This document shows, one piece after another, positions 15,045 through 23,941 of a stretch of DNA of 37,578 nucleotides (its first letter is position 1; each line of letters starts with the position of its first letter). The DNA is from a virus, in IMG/VR virus record IMGVR_UViG_3300020433_000019, positions 1-37,578 of that record, one strand, 5' to 3'. Under the pieces are notes generated by a model, which saw nothing but the letters and a program-made list of their open reading frames with translations, was not told where the DNA came from and ran no database searches. The translations under genes were made by a program, and so were the position numbers.

Positions 15045-17687
15045 TTAAACCTTACCTAAGTTTATGGTATATCGGTATGGGTTATCTAGTATTTTATTGA
15101 GATTTTCTTCACCAATTTTATCTATGACATATTTTCGTGGAGCATTACTAATTATCTGTAATAATCTATCGTTGACTCCTTGTGGTAAAGGTAAATTCAT
15201 TACCTTCATAGCTACAGACATTGGTAATCTAATTAATAGATCGCTGCCTTGAGTTTCTGTATCAACACTTTGGAATAAGTATGTATTGTTATATATAATC
15301 TCGTTGTTATTAACATAAGCTTCTACATCTAAATAATTACCATGACCAAGTGAATTTTGTAATCCTATGCGATTGTTATAACCGAATCCCATCATTAGTT
15401 GTTCTCGTACATAATCTTGTACTCCTTGGTAATCTCTTGCAGCAAGTAATGTCTTACCAATATTACTATTTAATATTCCTAAAGTTTCTTTCTTTAAAAA
15501 CTCTTGGTCATCTAGTGTAAGTAAATTTGTTAAGTCTTGACCTTGTTCTGCATCATTATTTATAAATTCATCAAGGAAAAAGTCTACAAAGTTTTTAGAT
15601 GATTCTACCTGTGCTATCTGTGCTACCTTATCAAAAGTAAAATCTTTAGGATTTTGAATAAAATCTTGAGCCGCAGACGCTATGTTCTGAACAAAGTTAT
15701 TTTCTTCTTCTATTACTTTTTGTTTTGAATTATTGTTTGTTTGATTTATAGGTGTGAAATTAGCTGCTATCAAATCCCCATCACTAAACTGAAACGGATT
15801 GGTATTTACATCACTTACTACTTCATTGGGGTTATAACTTAAACCTAATCCTTCAAGAGTGTTTTCTGTGCTGTCTTTTTGGAAGTTGTCTTCACCGAAG
15901 AAACCTCCACTCTGACCATCATCACCCTGACCATCATCACCCTGACCATCACCGCCGCCATTACCACCCTGACCATCACCACCACCAAACATATTATTAA
16001 ATTTAGTTTTATTAAATAAATTATTATTGCCAGCCAACTTGCGTACATCTTCTTCATATTTATCTAATCTTGTTCTAATAGCTGCTCTTTTTCCTTCACT
16101 ATCTAAATTTGTATTTTTTCTAATTTCAAAAATATCTTCTTTTAATTGTTTATCTAGTTGATATAAAGCATCTACTCTTTTAGGAGGTATGAAGACTTGC
16201 CCTGCTGAGTCTGTTTCTTTTAACAAGTCTTGTGCATAGTTAAGACTATCTTGAATCATTGGATAGTCTTCCATGTAACTATTGCCAGTAGTACCTTTAA
16301 TCATTTTGATTAACTTATCAAATCTGTCATAGTCTGCTTGAGTTCTAGCTGAACCTAAACCAGTATAAAAATTACTTAATATTGTTATTGCTTCTTCTTT
16401 CTTACCTACAAATTCTCCTTTATACCAACTAAGTTCAAAGTTGTCATACCATTGATCTACATTTATATTTAATGCGTCTACTCGTTCATCTATAAAACTT
16501 AGCCTGTCTCCGTATTTTTCTTTTAGTTTTGCAATAGTAGCATAATTTTGTTCAATAACTGTAATGTCGCTACTTGAAAAATCTAGCTTATCTAACTCTG
16601 CGTTAATAGCATTTTCATCAGCTATTTTCATTAAATCTTTTTCATTCTGCTTTTCATCTTCTATTTTTTTTATGATATTAGCTTTAACACTTGGTAGTTT
16701 GTCTGAATAAAACATATCTAAAGTACGACCTTGACCAACTTCTAAAGGAGCAAGAAAGTCAGTAAAGTTTTCAAACTCATTAAAAGCTTCTTCTAAAGTA
16801 AGACCTGCATCTAAATAGAAATCAACAATTTTATAACCAGTATTTTCTATAATATTGATAAGTTTATCAGGTGCTACTACTTCTGATAATCCCATATTAA
16901 CTATGCGATTTGTACCTTCTTGTATCTGATTAAAGGCATAAGTGTTACCATCTATAAATCCATCATTGTTGATAATATTTAAATCAATATTTTTTTGGTA
17001 ATCATCAATACTTAAGAAAGTACCAAATAAAAGTTGTTCATAACCTATTGATGTGTTTTTAATAGTTCTATCAGCTTTGCTTGATACTTGGTCATTAAAT
17101 ACTTTTGTTAAAGCAGCTCCTTGTTTTGGTAAGAAATGCAAACTTAATAACTCAGGTCTTATTCCTTTTGTATCTGGGAGTTGTTGTGCTTGAAATTCTG
17201 CTACTGCTTCTTTCCAAGGTGTTGAGTTCACATCAAAATCACTCAAAGGTAAAATAACTGTTTGTCCATTTACCTCTGTAGTAACCATTTTATTTTTAAA
17301 AAACTTATTGGTCTTAGCTTCTATGGCATTACCTAAATTTATAGCCATAGCTTTTTCTACTCCATACTGAGTAAAAACATTATTTCCTATTAAATCTTTT
17401 GCAGCTCTTTTCCCATCACGTTCTTGTACTTTTTTAACTAACGCTTTTAGTTCGTCACCTTGAGCCGCTAAAACCTCATTCATACCTTCTTGTATTAAAT
17501 ATGGTTTTTGTCTATCAATCTCAGCACTTAAAAACTTTTGCAAAGTTGGATTAACATTTTTAAGAGTTTCTGCTAATACCATTGTGTTGGTCTTAGGTAA
17601 TACTGTTACAGGTTCAACAGCAGTTTCTACAGGAGTTCTAAAAGTTTTCCCTGCTGTACTTTGAAATTTGTAATCTTGAATTGCCAT
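15045..17687 (-). CDS. Internal virion protein, T7 gp15-like position
   Basis: The 880-residue, largely helical protein lies between the gp14-like and gp16-like genes, where T7 has gp15 (747 residues), a part of the ejectosome. Charged helices dominate (for example KLKEKYGDRLSFIDERVDAL). Near residues 566-596 is a low-complexity linker of GGDGQ and GDDGQ units, which shows as 15-base tandem repeats in the DNA around 15900-15985. The start is ATG 17687, and neighbours are 2-3 bases away. The family is assigned by order, length and composition rather than by a signature motif. Confidence 0.78.
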   Translation of the reverse strand: MAIQDYKFQSTAGKTFRTPVETAVEPVTVLPKTNTMVLAETLKNVNPTLQKFLSAEIDRQKPYLIQEGMNEVLAAQGDELKALVKKVQERDGKRAAKDLIGNNVFTQYGVEKAMAINLGNAIEAKTNKFFKNKMVTTEVNGQTVILPLSDFDVNSTPWKEAVAEFQAQQLPDTKGIRPELLSLHFLPKQGAALTKVFNDQVSSKADRTIKNTSIGYEQLLFGTFLSIDDYQKNIDLNIINNDGFIDGNTYAFNQIQEGTNRIVNMGLSEVVAPDKLINIIENTGYKIVDFYLDAGLTLEEAFNEFENFTDFLAPLEVGQGRTLDMFYSDKLPSVKANIIKKIEDEKQNEKDLMKIADENAINAELDKLDFSSSDITVIEQNYATIAKLKEKYGDRLSFIDERVDALNINVDQWYDNFELSWYKGEFVGKKEEAITILSNFYTGLGSARTQADYDRFDKLIKMIKGTTGNSYMEDYPMIQDSLNYAQDLLKETDSAGQVFIPPKRVDALYQLDKQLKEDIFEIRKNTNLDSEGKRAAIRTRLDKYEEDVRKLAGNNNLFNKTKFNNMFGGGDGQGGNGGGDGQGDDGQGDDGQSGGFFGEDNFQKDSTENTLEGLGLSYNPNEVVSDVNTNPFQFSDGDLIAANFTPINQTNNNSKQKVIEEENNFVQNIASAAQDFIQNPKDFTFDKVAQIAQVESSKNFVDFFLDEFINNDAEQGQDLTNLLTLDDQEFLKKETLGILNSNIGKTLLAARDYQGVQDYVREQLMMGFGYNNRIGLQNSLGHGNYLDVEAYVNNNEIIYNNTYLFQSVDTETQGSDLLIRLPMSVAMKVMNLPLPQGVNDRLLQIISNAPRKYVIDKIGEENLNKILDNPYRYTINLGKV

Positions 17688-17690
17688 GAT

Positions 17691-18281
17691 TTAACCTGCT
17701 GGAATGTTTAGTGCAGAAGTATAGTTACCAAAAGCACCTACACCTATATTGACTAAAGTTTCACCAAGAGTAGGTACATTGTTATAAGCTTCATTTATAT
17801 TAGTTTGTATTCTGTTTCTTCTATTTAAATATTCTGATTCTGTTGCTTGTATATTAAATAAGTACTGTCTCTGCATAGATTCTAGACTTTGATTTATAGA
17901 TTCTCTATAGTTAGCTCCTTGTAATCCAATATCTCTTAGTAATAAACCAGTTGTTAATCCAGATTGTTCTGAAGCTTTTATTGCTGATTGTACATTTAAT
18001 GTTTCTATATTTCTAGCAAACTTGTCTTGAGCTGCTGCCTTTTCTTCTTCAGCTTTCTTTTCTGCTAAAGCTAATTGTTTTTGTCTTTTATCATCTTCTG
18101 CTGATAGGTTAGCTTGAAGACCTTGTTGATAAGTTTGATTTGCTACATCTTGAGCTGCCGCCCTACCCATAAAAGCGTTAGCTGCTGTAAGACCTAAACC
18201 AATATTAAAAGCTGTTGCCTGAGAAATTAAGGCACCACCAGTAGCTACTTTGCTTAAACCTAACGCAGCACCAACACACAT
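17691..18281 (-). CDS. Internal virion protein, T7 gp14-like
   Basis: The 196 residues equal the length of T7 gp14, the ejected protein that forms the outer-membrane part of the DNA channel. The start MCVGAALGLSKVATGGALIS parallels T7 gp14 in its N-terminal Met-Cys and Ala/Gly-rich hydrophobic segment. Then follow an Ala/Gln/Lys coiled coil (KQLALAEKKAEEEKAAAQDK), repeated Asn/Gln-rich helices and a final NIGVGAFGNYTSALN. It is adjacent to the GNAT-like and gp15-like genes, matching the T7 order. Confidence 0.85.
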   Translation of the reverse strand: MCVGAALGLSKVATGGALISQATAFNIGLGLTAANAFMGRAAAQDVANQTYQQGLQANLSAEDDKRQKQLALAEKKAEEEKAAAQDKFARNIETLNVQSAIKASEQSGLTTGLLLRDIGLQGANYRESINQSLESMQRQYLFNIQATESEYLNRRNRIQTNINEAYNNVPTLGETLVNIGVGAFGNYTSALNIPAG

Positions 18282-18734
18282 CTAGGCAATCCTCAAAAAT
18301 TCGTAGAAGGGTTTTTGTTGTAGACCAAACTCTTTGTGATAATTCACAAAAGTAAAGCCAAGACTTTTTAACCATTTAATAGCAGAAGTGTTTTCTGCAT
18401 ATACATAATTATAAAGTATTTTATAAGAGCCTAGTAAATTATCAACCCAATCCCTGCCTTGTCTTATTAATTGTATGCGGTATTTTTTGTTGTCATATAA
18501 ATCGTCTGTAGCTACACACCATATACACCCATCATTTTGAACTCCACAAAGCCCTATTGGTTCATCATTATCATTTGCTATTGCCATATTTATTTCACTA
18601 CCCATATAAGTAAAACTTAATGCGTCTTCTGGATTCATTCCTGTTTGATAATGTGCTTCTATTTTGTCCATAACTCTCATGTTGTCTACTACATATTTAA
18701 AATCTTTCAATGTTGCCTTCCTTAAATAACCCAT
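18282..18734 (-). CDS. GNAT-fold protein in the T7 gp13 position
   Basis: The 150-residue protein looks like a GNAT acyltransferase fold: MGYLRKATLKDFKYVVDNM at the start and the motif YAENTSAIKWLKSLGFTF near 113-130, the classic Asn-x-x-Ala-Ile...Leu-Gly-Phe segment. T7 gp13 (138 residues) occupies the same place between tail tube protein B and gp14 and is needed for virion assembly. The acetyl-CoA loop (Q/R-x-x-G-x-G/A) is not clearly conserved: the sequence there is NKKYRIQLIRQGRDW, so catalysis is doubtful. It overlaps the previous gene by one base. Confidence 0.78.
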   Translation of the reverse strand: MGYLRKATLKDFKYVVDNMRVMDKIEAHYQTGMNPEDALSFTYMGSEINMAIANDNDEPIGLCGVQNDGCIWCVATDDLYDNKKYRIQLIRQGRDWVDNLLGSYKILYNYVYAENTSAIKWLKSLGFTFVNYHKEFGLQQKPFYEFLRIA

Positions 18735-21193
18735 TAAAATCTTCTGCTCTTCATGTGAAATACCCCTTCGTATTCTGCACTAGCAATTCTTGTAGGTAAA
18801 AAAGTTTTATTCTTAATATCAATATCTACTCTGTCTGACTTACTCATAACAGGTACTTTAAAAGTTCCAGTATCTAAATTAATCTGACCAATAACACTAG
18901 AATTAGCACCAAGTAATCTACCACTAAATTTATGAATACTTGTATTTCTATTTTGAGGAGTTACTTCTACTTGGAAAAAACCAGCATCTTCATATTTAAT
19001 ATAAAAATGATGTATTTGTAATCTGCCACTTAAAAGTTCGCTTTGGCCTTGTTGCTCTGTAATTCTTTGTTTACTAAATCTATAGTGCATTTCAAAAGGT
19101 TCACCAATAATAAATTTACTATTTCTATAATCACCATCAGCAGTAATAATAGATGAACTTCCGTCAGTTAGATTTGCAGTTTCAATAATCTGACCAGCAA
19201 ATAAATCTTTAGTCTGTCCTCTTGTATCAACAAAAGTACTGGTTTCAGTAGATTCTAAATACCTACCAACAACTGTCATCTTTGCTCTTAATCTATAAGG
19301 TACAGAAAATTCAGTTTTATCTGTTACTGCGTTATAACTAACTCCAACTCCTGTAGTTGCTTCAGTTACTTTATGGTCTAGATAAAATTCAAATTCAGAA
19401 TTAGCTTCCTTGAAATCTGTTTCAAAAGGTATTTTTTCTAAAGTAACTTTATTATCTTCTTCGATTACTGCAACTAAATCAGTACCAATAAAATCAATAT
19501 TTAAAAATTTTCTATTACTATTTATTGTAAAAGTAAACCAAGCATTTAAAACTTTAGAAAAATTTTCTCCATATAACCATCTATTTAAATACAATTTGTT
19601 TGGATTATCTGAACCTAACAAAACTAATACGTCTTGGTTATTAGATACAGCCATCTTATAAATATTACTTGGAATAAGTCTTGGTACATGAACTGTAGTA
19701 TTAGCAGCATCACGAATTTGAGATTCTCCTCCTGTAATATATTCTCTTACACCTGCAAAAGAACCTTTCTTTGTAAGAAAATAAATTGAACTACCAGAGC
19801 CAACAGGTGCAGCAGCAGCACTACTTTCAAATTCAGTTGCTACAAGTACGTTAGCTGTCTTAGGAGTTAAATTATCAGATGAACTTGTAAGAGTAAACTG
19901 TGTTTGTTCTGAGAATAATATTAGTTTTTCTCCCATAGTTACTGCGTGTTTCAAAATAGCAACTTTTGTATGTGAAGCAGCAACGTCTATGGGTTCACTA
20001 TCTAAAACAGATATAACTGTTTCTGGAAAGAAATTAAAAAATTCTGATACTGCTGATAGTACTACGTTATCGCCAGCAAGAAATCCTAATCTGTTTCTAA
20101 AAAAGAAAACATTATTTATCTTGTTACCTATAAATGAAGGGTTTGGTGCTGATTCAAAGTCACCAGCAGTACGTTCACCCCATACAGGTAGAGTATAATT
20201 TGCTGTTGTATTTCCAACAGTAACGCTATAAGTATCGCCATCAACTCTTGCAAATCTAAAATTACCATCTGCTTGACGTACTAAAACGTGTGGCATTGTA
20301 GAGTAATCAAATTTAAAAGGTATGCCAGCTTTAACAGTTTCTTCCCACTGTCCTTCTTCAAAAGCACCACCATTATTAGTGACAAATTTTACATAGTAAT
20401 TATCAAAGTCTGTATCGTCATCACCTTTAACTTCAACAACATAACCATTAGGAGAAACAGTTGGCAGGTCAGTAAACCTTTGCACTGAATCTTTTACGAT
20501 TGTCATTTTTGTATTACCTTGCGTGTCAGTTCCGTCTATAGAAAAATTAGAGCCATCATTTTTTCTGATATATAATACTGGTCCATTTCTCTCTATCGTA
20601 AAACCAGTAAGACCAGAATCAAGACCAGACTTTATATCAGCAGCTATGGTATCTGTTGAAAGTGGATTATCGCCAGAAGTGTTATCGGTAACTGTCACTC
20701 CATCAACAGTAACGGTGTAAGTTGTATTATTTACAGCTTGGTTTATGAAGACAATAGCTTTTGTATCTGTGCCAGCAGACAGCGTAGAATCCATGACAGG
20801 TGTGATATTTGTATTAACAACAAAAGTAAAGTCAGCAATAGTAACTGTTTTAATTACACTTCTAGGGTTTGCTGTATTTAAGTATGTAGTTCCATCTGGT
20901 TTTTCTACGGTTAATGCAGTTCCATCTAGCTCGTAAACTTGTACATTTCCGTTACTAAATATCGCTACATATTGTTCAGTTGTATCTCTGTTTATAGTTT
21001 GTATATGAACATTACCTAAAGTGGTATTAGATAAAGATGTTATGTAATGTAATCCAGATCGTTTAGTTAACCCCAAGACAGGGTTACTATCTGCATTGTC
21101 TTGTATATCTGCGTGATCTGCTTGCTTTAAAGCATCAGAAGATTGTGATACACCTCTCAATAAAGTAGGTATAGCTCTTGATACAACTGCCAT
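18734..21193 (-). CDS. Tail tubular protein B (T7 gp12-like nozzle)
   Basis: The 819 residues (T7 gp12: 794) form the tail nozzle below the gatekeeper. The N-terminus has the family's pattern: PTLLRGVSQSSDALKQADH, then NPVLGLTKRSGLHYI, and later FIGNKINNVFFFRNRLGFL and VVLSAVSEFFNFFPET. The C-terminal half is beta-rich, with GRLQIHHFYIKYEDAGFF and the last strands ending FHMKSRRF. It lies 2 bases after tail tubular protein A and runs into the gp13-like gene with a one-base overlap. Confidence 0.95.
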   Translation of the reverse strand: MAVVSRAIPTLLRGVSQSSDALKQADHADIQDNADSNPVLGLTKRSGLHYITSLSNTTLGNVHIQTINRDTTEQYVAIFSNGNVQVYELDGTALTVEKPDGTTYLNTANPRSVIKTVTIADFTFVVNTNITPVMDSTLSAGTDTKAIVFINQAVNNTTYTVTVDGVTVTDNTSGDNPLSTDTIAADIKSGLDSGLTGFTIERNGPVLYIRKNDGSNFSIDGTDTQGNTKMTIVKDSVQRFTDLPTVSPNGYVVEVKGDDDTDFDNYYVKFVTNNGGAFEEGQWEETVKAGIPFKFDYSTMPHVLVRQADGNFRFARVDGDTYSVTVGNTTANYTLPVWGERTAGDFESAPNPSFIGNKINNVFFFRNRLGFLAGDNVVLSAVSEFFNFFPETVISVLDSEPIDVAASHTKVAILKHAVTMGEKLILFSEQTQFTLTSSSDNLTPKTANVLVATEFESSAAAAPVGSGSSIYFLTKKGSFAGVREYITGGESQIRDAANTTVHVPRLIPSNIYKMAVSNNQDVLVLLGSDNPNKLYLNRWLYGENFSKVLNAWFTFTINSNRKFLNIDFIGTDLVAVIEEDNKVTLEKIPFETDFKEANSEFEFYLDHKVTEATTGVGVSYNAVTDKTEFSVPYRLRAKMTVVGRYLESTETSTFVDTRGQTKDLFAGQIIETANLTDGSSSIITADGDYRNSKFIIGEPFEMHYRFSKQRITEQQGQSELLSGRLQIHHFYIKYEDAGFFQVEVTPQNRNTSIHKFSGRLLGANSSVIGQINLDTGTFKVPVMSKSDRVDIDIKNKTFLPTRIASAEYEGVFHMKSRRF

Positions 21194-21195
21194 AG

Positions 21196-21804
21196 TTACC
21201 TTATTAATCCGTTAGCTGGACTAAATGTACTGAATACGTTTGTTAAAGATGGGTCACCTCTTAAGATATTGTGATCTCCATTATTTAAATCTGTCTCCAT
21301 CAAAACAGCTCTAGCTCTAACTTCGTCTTGTTGTGTATAAGTTCTTAATCCTTCATCACTTACAAGTCTGTCTACAAATATTCTTGCAGACCTAATATTG
21401 ATATATCTTCTTGCTGGTTCTGGTATTTCTGTATAATCTCTAAAATAAACCACAGTACAAATAAGGTCTTCTTCAAAAGCAAAAGTATTATTTAACCTGT
21501 CATATAATTTTAAACCTCTTTGTATTGGGTCTATTGTTGGGTGTTGATGAATATTGGCATCTACTCTCAAAACATTTGTAGGCAAAACAATTTGATTGGC
21601 TGCATTACGAGTTAGGGTTACATCTATCTCAGTGTTAAAAGACCACCCCTCTGCTTGAACAGCCTTATTTATTTCTACTAAAGTTGATTGTGCAATCGCT
21701 ACATCTACAGGAAGTGTACCTGTCAATGTGTTAACAGGTGCTTCGCCTATAGCAGCAAGCATTATGTTAATTGCTTCAAGTTCAGTGGTTGCAGCTACAG
21801 CCAT
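21196..21804 (-). CDS. Tail tubular protein A (T7 gp11-like gatekeeper)
   Basis: The 202 residues (T7 gp11: 196) form the ring between portal and nozzle. The typical pattern is visible: ELEAINIMLAAIGEAPVNTL near the start, QAEGWSFNTEIDVTL, VLPTNVLRVD and ARRYINIRSARIFVDRL. The start is ATG 21804, only 3 bases after the tiny lysine-rich gene's stop. It is the first large gene after the post-capsid terminator, so it is expressed by read-through or from an unseen promoter. Confidence 0.94.
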   Translation of the reverse strand: MAVAATTELEAINIMLAAIGEAPVNTLTGTLPVDVAIAQSTLVEINKAVQAEGWSFNTEIDVTLTRNAANQIVLPTNVLRVDANIHQHPTIDPIQRGLKLYDRLNNTFAFEEDLICTVVYFRDYTEIPEPARRYINIRSARIFVDRLVSDEGLRTYTQQDEVRARAVLMETDLNNGDHNILRGDPSLTNVFSTFSPANGLIR

Positions 21805-21807
21805 TTT

Positions 21808-21915
21808 TTAATACTTTTTTTTTGTGAGTTTTAAAGAATCTCTAGAGTTTGATTTCATCTTAGATTTCTTTTTATTTTTCTTTTTTTTAATATCGTAAGC
21901 TTTTCCTTCTGGCAT
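21808..21915 (-). CDS. Tiny lysine-rich protein (35 residues), function unknown
   Basis: ATG 21915 opens MPEGKAYDIKKKKNKKKSK..., ending SLKLTKKKY. Nearly half the residues are Lys or Arg. The frame fills the gap between capsid terminator and tail tubular protein A and ends 3 bases before the next ATG, which argues for a real gene. There is no Shine-Dalgarno because the bases before the ATG are the T-run of the terminator. Such a basic peptide could bind nucleic acid or be a minor head protein; this is inference only. Confidence 0.6.
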   Translation of the reverse strand: MPEGKAYDIKKKKNKKKSKMKSNSRDSLKLTKKKY

Positions 21916-21948
21916 AAAAAAAAAGGGTATCTAATAATAGAATACCCC
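21916..21948 (-). terminator. Rho-independent-type terminator after the capsid gene (T7 Tphi-like)
   Basis: On the minus strand GGGTAT-T-CTA pairs with TAG-ATACCC (9 bp, one bulge, 4-base loop), followed by nine T residues at 21916-21924. It lies 21 bases after the capsid stop. T7 has its main terminator in the same place, after gene 10. It would lower expression of tail genes relative to capsid. Confidence 0.82.
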
Positions 21949-21968
21949 ATTTTATGAATTTAGGTAGA

Positions 21969-22955
21969 TTATGTGTTAGACAGTTTGATTGTCGCTGCAC
22001 ATTCTGGTCTTAAGATTCCATGACCTAACGCATACTTAGCAACCATTAAGGTTCCTTGATACATTATACCGTAATCTGAACCAGAGATTTCTGTAGTCAT
22101 ATCCTGTAGTTTAACAGTACCCACAGCAGACTTATGGAAGACTAAACCAATAGTCTTACTATCGTCACCATTGTAAGCATTGTTTGTACCACTAGGACTA
22201 GAAGCTACGTTAGTCTGAGGTACGTTGTTTGACATCATTATTGGTATGCCAGCAACTTGTTGTACTCTACCAGAAGCAAACGAACCATTACCTTGTGGGT
22301 TGAAGTCAACGTCTACTGTTCTTGTAGCAGATTCAGCAAGCTTGTAGTACTCAGCAGGGGGTAGCACACAGAAGCGATCTGTTGGAGGTATATCATTTTC
22401 ATCAAATGATTGGGCTATATCGTAGATAGCTGCTGCTATTTCGTCACCCGATACATTTGCTGAAGTTGTATTACCTGTAGGCAGTGTAAGAACTGTACCT
22501 CCTTGACCACCGCTTAAGTTAGCAGAAGCTCTGGAAGCATTAGCAATTACCTTGGCTACGTTCTGATCGTAGGTTCTGGCTAAAGCCTTTCCTAATTCAG
22601 ATGCGTATGTAGCTCTAACGTCATAGTGATTTTTTAATTCATCTATGTTCGCTATAAAGCTTTGAGCTATTAACATATCGTCAACAGCTATTAATTTTTC
22701 ATTCGCCTTGATTTGGTTTGCTCCAACGAGGGGAGTTCCCACAGTATGATAAGCCGCCGTTGCAGTGCCTAAAACTGGAAACTGTGCATTACGACCACTT
22801 GTAATAGTGCGAACTGAATGAAGCTGCTCGTTAAAAATATTGTTTTCAGAGAACGAAGTTAGAACTTCTCCACTGAAAATTTTTAAGAACAGGGCATCAA
22901 AGTTAGTACCCGTGTTGTTAATCAAACCCAGACGAGATACGGTAGCATTAGCCAC
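21969..22955 (-). CDS. Major capsid protein (T7 gp10-like)
   Basis: The 328-residue shell protein (T7 gp10A: 345) has the HK97-fold features of podoviral capsids: FSGEVLTSFSENNIFNEQLH, the SVRTITSGRNAQFPVLGTA block with YHTVGTPL, an E-loop-type acidic region KANEKLIAVDDMLIAQSFI, and the C-terminal ALGHGILRPECAATI. The start is GTG 22955 with AAGGAG 6 bases upstream. A 120-bp leader separates it from the preceding small gene, and a strong terminator follows, the usual setting for the most highly expressed gene. Confidence 0.95.
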   Translation of the reverse strand: MANATVSRLGLINNTGTNFDALFLKIFSGEVLTSFSENNIFNEQLHSVRTITSGRNAQFPVLGTATAAYHTVGTPLVGANQIKANEKLIAVDDMLIAQSFIANIDELKNHYDVRATYASELGKALARTYDQNVAKVIANASRASANLSGGQGGTVLTLPTGNTTSANVSGDEIAAAIYDIAQSFDENDIPPTDRFCVLPPAEYYKLAESATRTVDVDFNPQGNGSFASGRVQQVAGIPIMMSNNVPQTNVASSPSGTNNAYNGDDSKTIGLVFHKSAVGTVKLQDMTTEISGSDYGIMYQGTLMVAKYALGHGILRPECAATIKLSNT

Positions 22956-23077
22956 TTTGTTCTCCTTGGATTAATAGATTGATTAGCGTACAAAGTTCCT
23001 AAACTGTCGCACATATTTCACAAGTGTTATCTGACGCATCAGGCACTCATGTCATATAAGCTATCTGTCTCAAGAGT

Positions 23078-23341
23078 TTATACTGAACCGCAATTCCACT
23101 TACGTAATGCAAGTGCTTTGCGAGTTAGCTTGCCATCTTTTTTTAATGGTCCTTTTGCCTTAGACATTCTGGCACAAAAAGATTTTCTTCTGGCTTTTTG
23201 TCTAGGAGAAAGACCTGTCTTTTTTGTAACAGGTGCTTGCAAGTTTCCACCTGTTGCTCGATTGTATTTTCTACGACCAGAAGCAGTAAGGCCACCTGTG
23301 GGGTCTTTATCCTTCTTGGTAAGAGATACACTCTTAGACAT
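23078..23341 (-). CDS. Small basic Cys-containing protein (DUF6321-like)
   Basis: The 87-residue protein begins MSKSVSLTKKDKDPTGGLTA, continues SGRRKYNRATGGNLQAPVTK, then SPRQKARRKSFCARMSKAKG, and ends LTRKALALRKWNC. This is the pattern of DUF6321 proteins, common in marine phages and of unknown function. It is strongly basic, with two Cys. It is the last of four tiny genes between scaffold and capsid. Abundant basic residues would suit a nucleic-acid or capsid-interior protein; this is inference. Confidence 0.85.
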   Translation of the reverse strand: MSKSVSLTKKDKDPTGGLTASGRRKYNRATGGNLQAPVTKKTGLSPRQKARRKSFCARMSKAKGPLKKDGKLTRKALALRKWNCGSV

Positions 23342-23373
23342 AAAAAATGTAAGCTATTCCAAATATAACACTA

Positions 23374-23628
23374 TTACGCAATTTTTAAACTATCTCTTGT
23401 TTTTCTTTTATGGTTATACGTTATACGTTTACTGCTAGTTTTACTTTCTTTAAATTTTTTTGTTTCACTGCTACTCATTTCTTTTGTAGTCTTTGGAGTT
23501 TTACTACTAACTCTTTTGGAAGGTCTGCAAGCAGGGTAGCCTTTACGCTTCTCACCCTTCTGGCGGCCACAAGGCTTACCAGTTTTTACGTCAACCCATT
23601 TTTCATCAAACCATCTTTTAAGACTCAT
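23374..23628 (-). CDS. Small basic protein (DUF5872-like)
   Basis: The 84-residue protein has the DUF5872 block SLKRWFDEKWVDVKTGKPCG followed by RQKGEKRKGYPACRPSKRVS. The two Cys and the Gly/Lys/Arg-rich loop suggest a small metal- or nucleic-acid-binding fold, but the family has no known role. The C-terminal half is Ser/Lys-rich and low complexity. The ATG overlaps the stop of the gene before it (TAATG), showing tight coupling. Confidence 0.84.
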   Translation of the reverse strand: MSLKRWFDEKWVDVKTGKPCGRQKGEKRKGYPACRPSKRVSSKTPKTTKEMSSSETKKFKESKTSSKRITYNHKRKTRDSLKIA

Positions 23629-23768
23629 TAGACTAAATCAACAAACATACCGTACATTTTTTTTAAGCGAGTCATTTCTTTTGTGTTGCCTTTTTTCTTT
23701 GCTTGTTGATAAAGCATATTGACTAAACTTTTTTCTGAGCCAGTAAGATAGCGACCACTATTAGTCAT
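23628..23768 (-). CDS. Tiny basic helical protein (46 residues), function unknown
   Basis: ATG 23768 to TAA 23628 encodes MTNSGRYLTGSEKSLVNMLY, then QQAKKKGNTKEMTRLKKMYG, then MFVDLV. It is mostly helical and basic. The start overlaps the upstream stop as TAATG and the stop overlaps the DUF5872-like ATG as TAATG. This perfect chaining on both sides supports translation despite the small size. No family is recognised. Confidence 0.72.
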   Translation of the reverse strand: MTNSGRYLTGSEKSLVNMLYQQAKKKGNTKEMTRLKKMYGMFVDLV

Positions 23769-23941
23769 TAGCTAATCCTCAATGATTTTCTTGTGTACCC
23801 AGACGCAGTTCGTTTCTGTCCATCTGGTCCTTTGACTTGTCCTTTGCAAACTTTAACAGCATAAGCATTAGCGTAAGCAGAAGGATAGACCTTGAACTTA
23901 CGCTTTGCTGCTGACTTACCTCTAGCACATAACTTAGCCAT
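23768..23941 (-). CDS. Small basic protein (57 residues), marine-phage type
   Basis: ATG 23941 to TAA 23768 encodes MAKLCARGKSAAKRKFKVYP, then SAYANAYAVKVCKGQVKGPD, then a basic tail ending YTRKSLRIS. From memory, proteins with the start KLCARGK-AAKRKFKVYPSAYAN are frequent in marine phages; their role is unknown. Two Cys and many Lys/Arg resemble the DUF5872- and DUF6321-like neighbours. Both ends overlap neighbours as TAATG, linking it to the scaffold gene. Confidence 0.78.
   Translation of the reverse strand: MAKLCARGKSAAKRKFKVYPSAYANAYAVKVCKGQVKGPDGQKRTASGYTRKSLRIS

Noticed and set aside
15900-15985. 15-base tandem repeats that could suggest a repeat array
   Set aside because: They are in frame and encode Gly-Asp-Asp-Gly-Gln units of a linker; there are no unique spacers as in a CRISPR array.
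15845-16057. 70-codon minus-strand frame within the gp15-like gene
   Set aside because: It is a shifted-frame reading of the GDDGQ repeat region with Met/Val repeats, not a gene.
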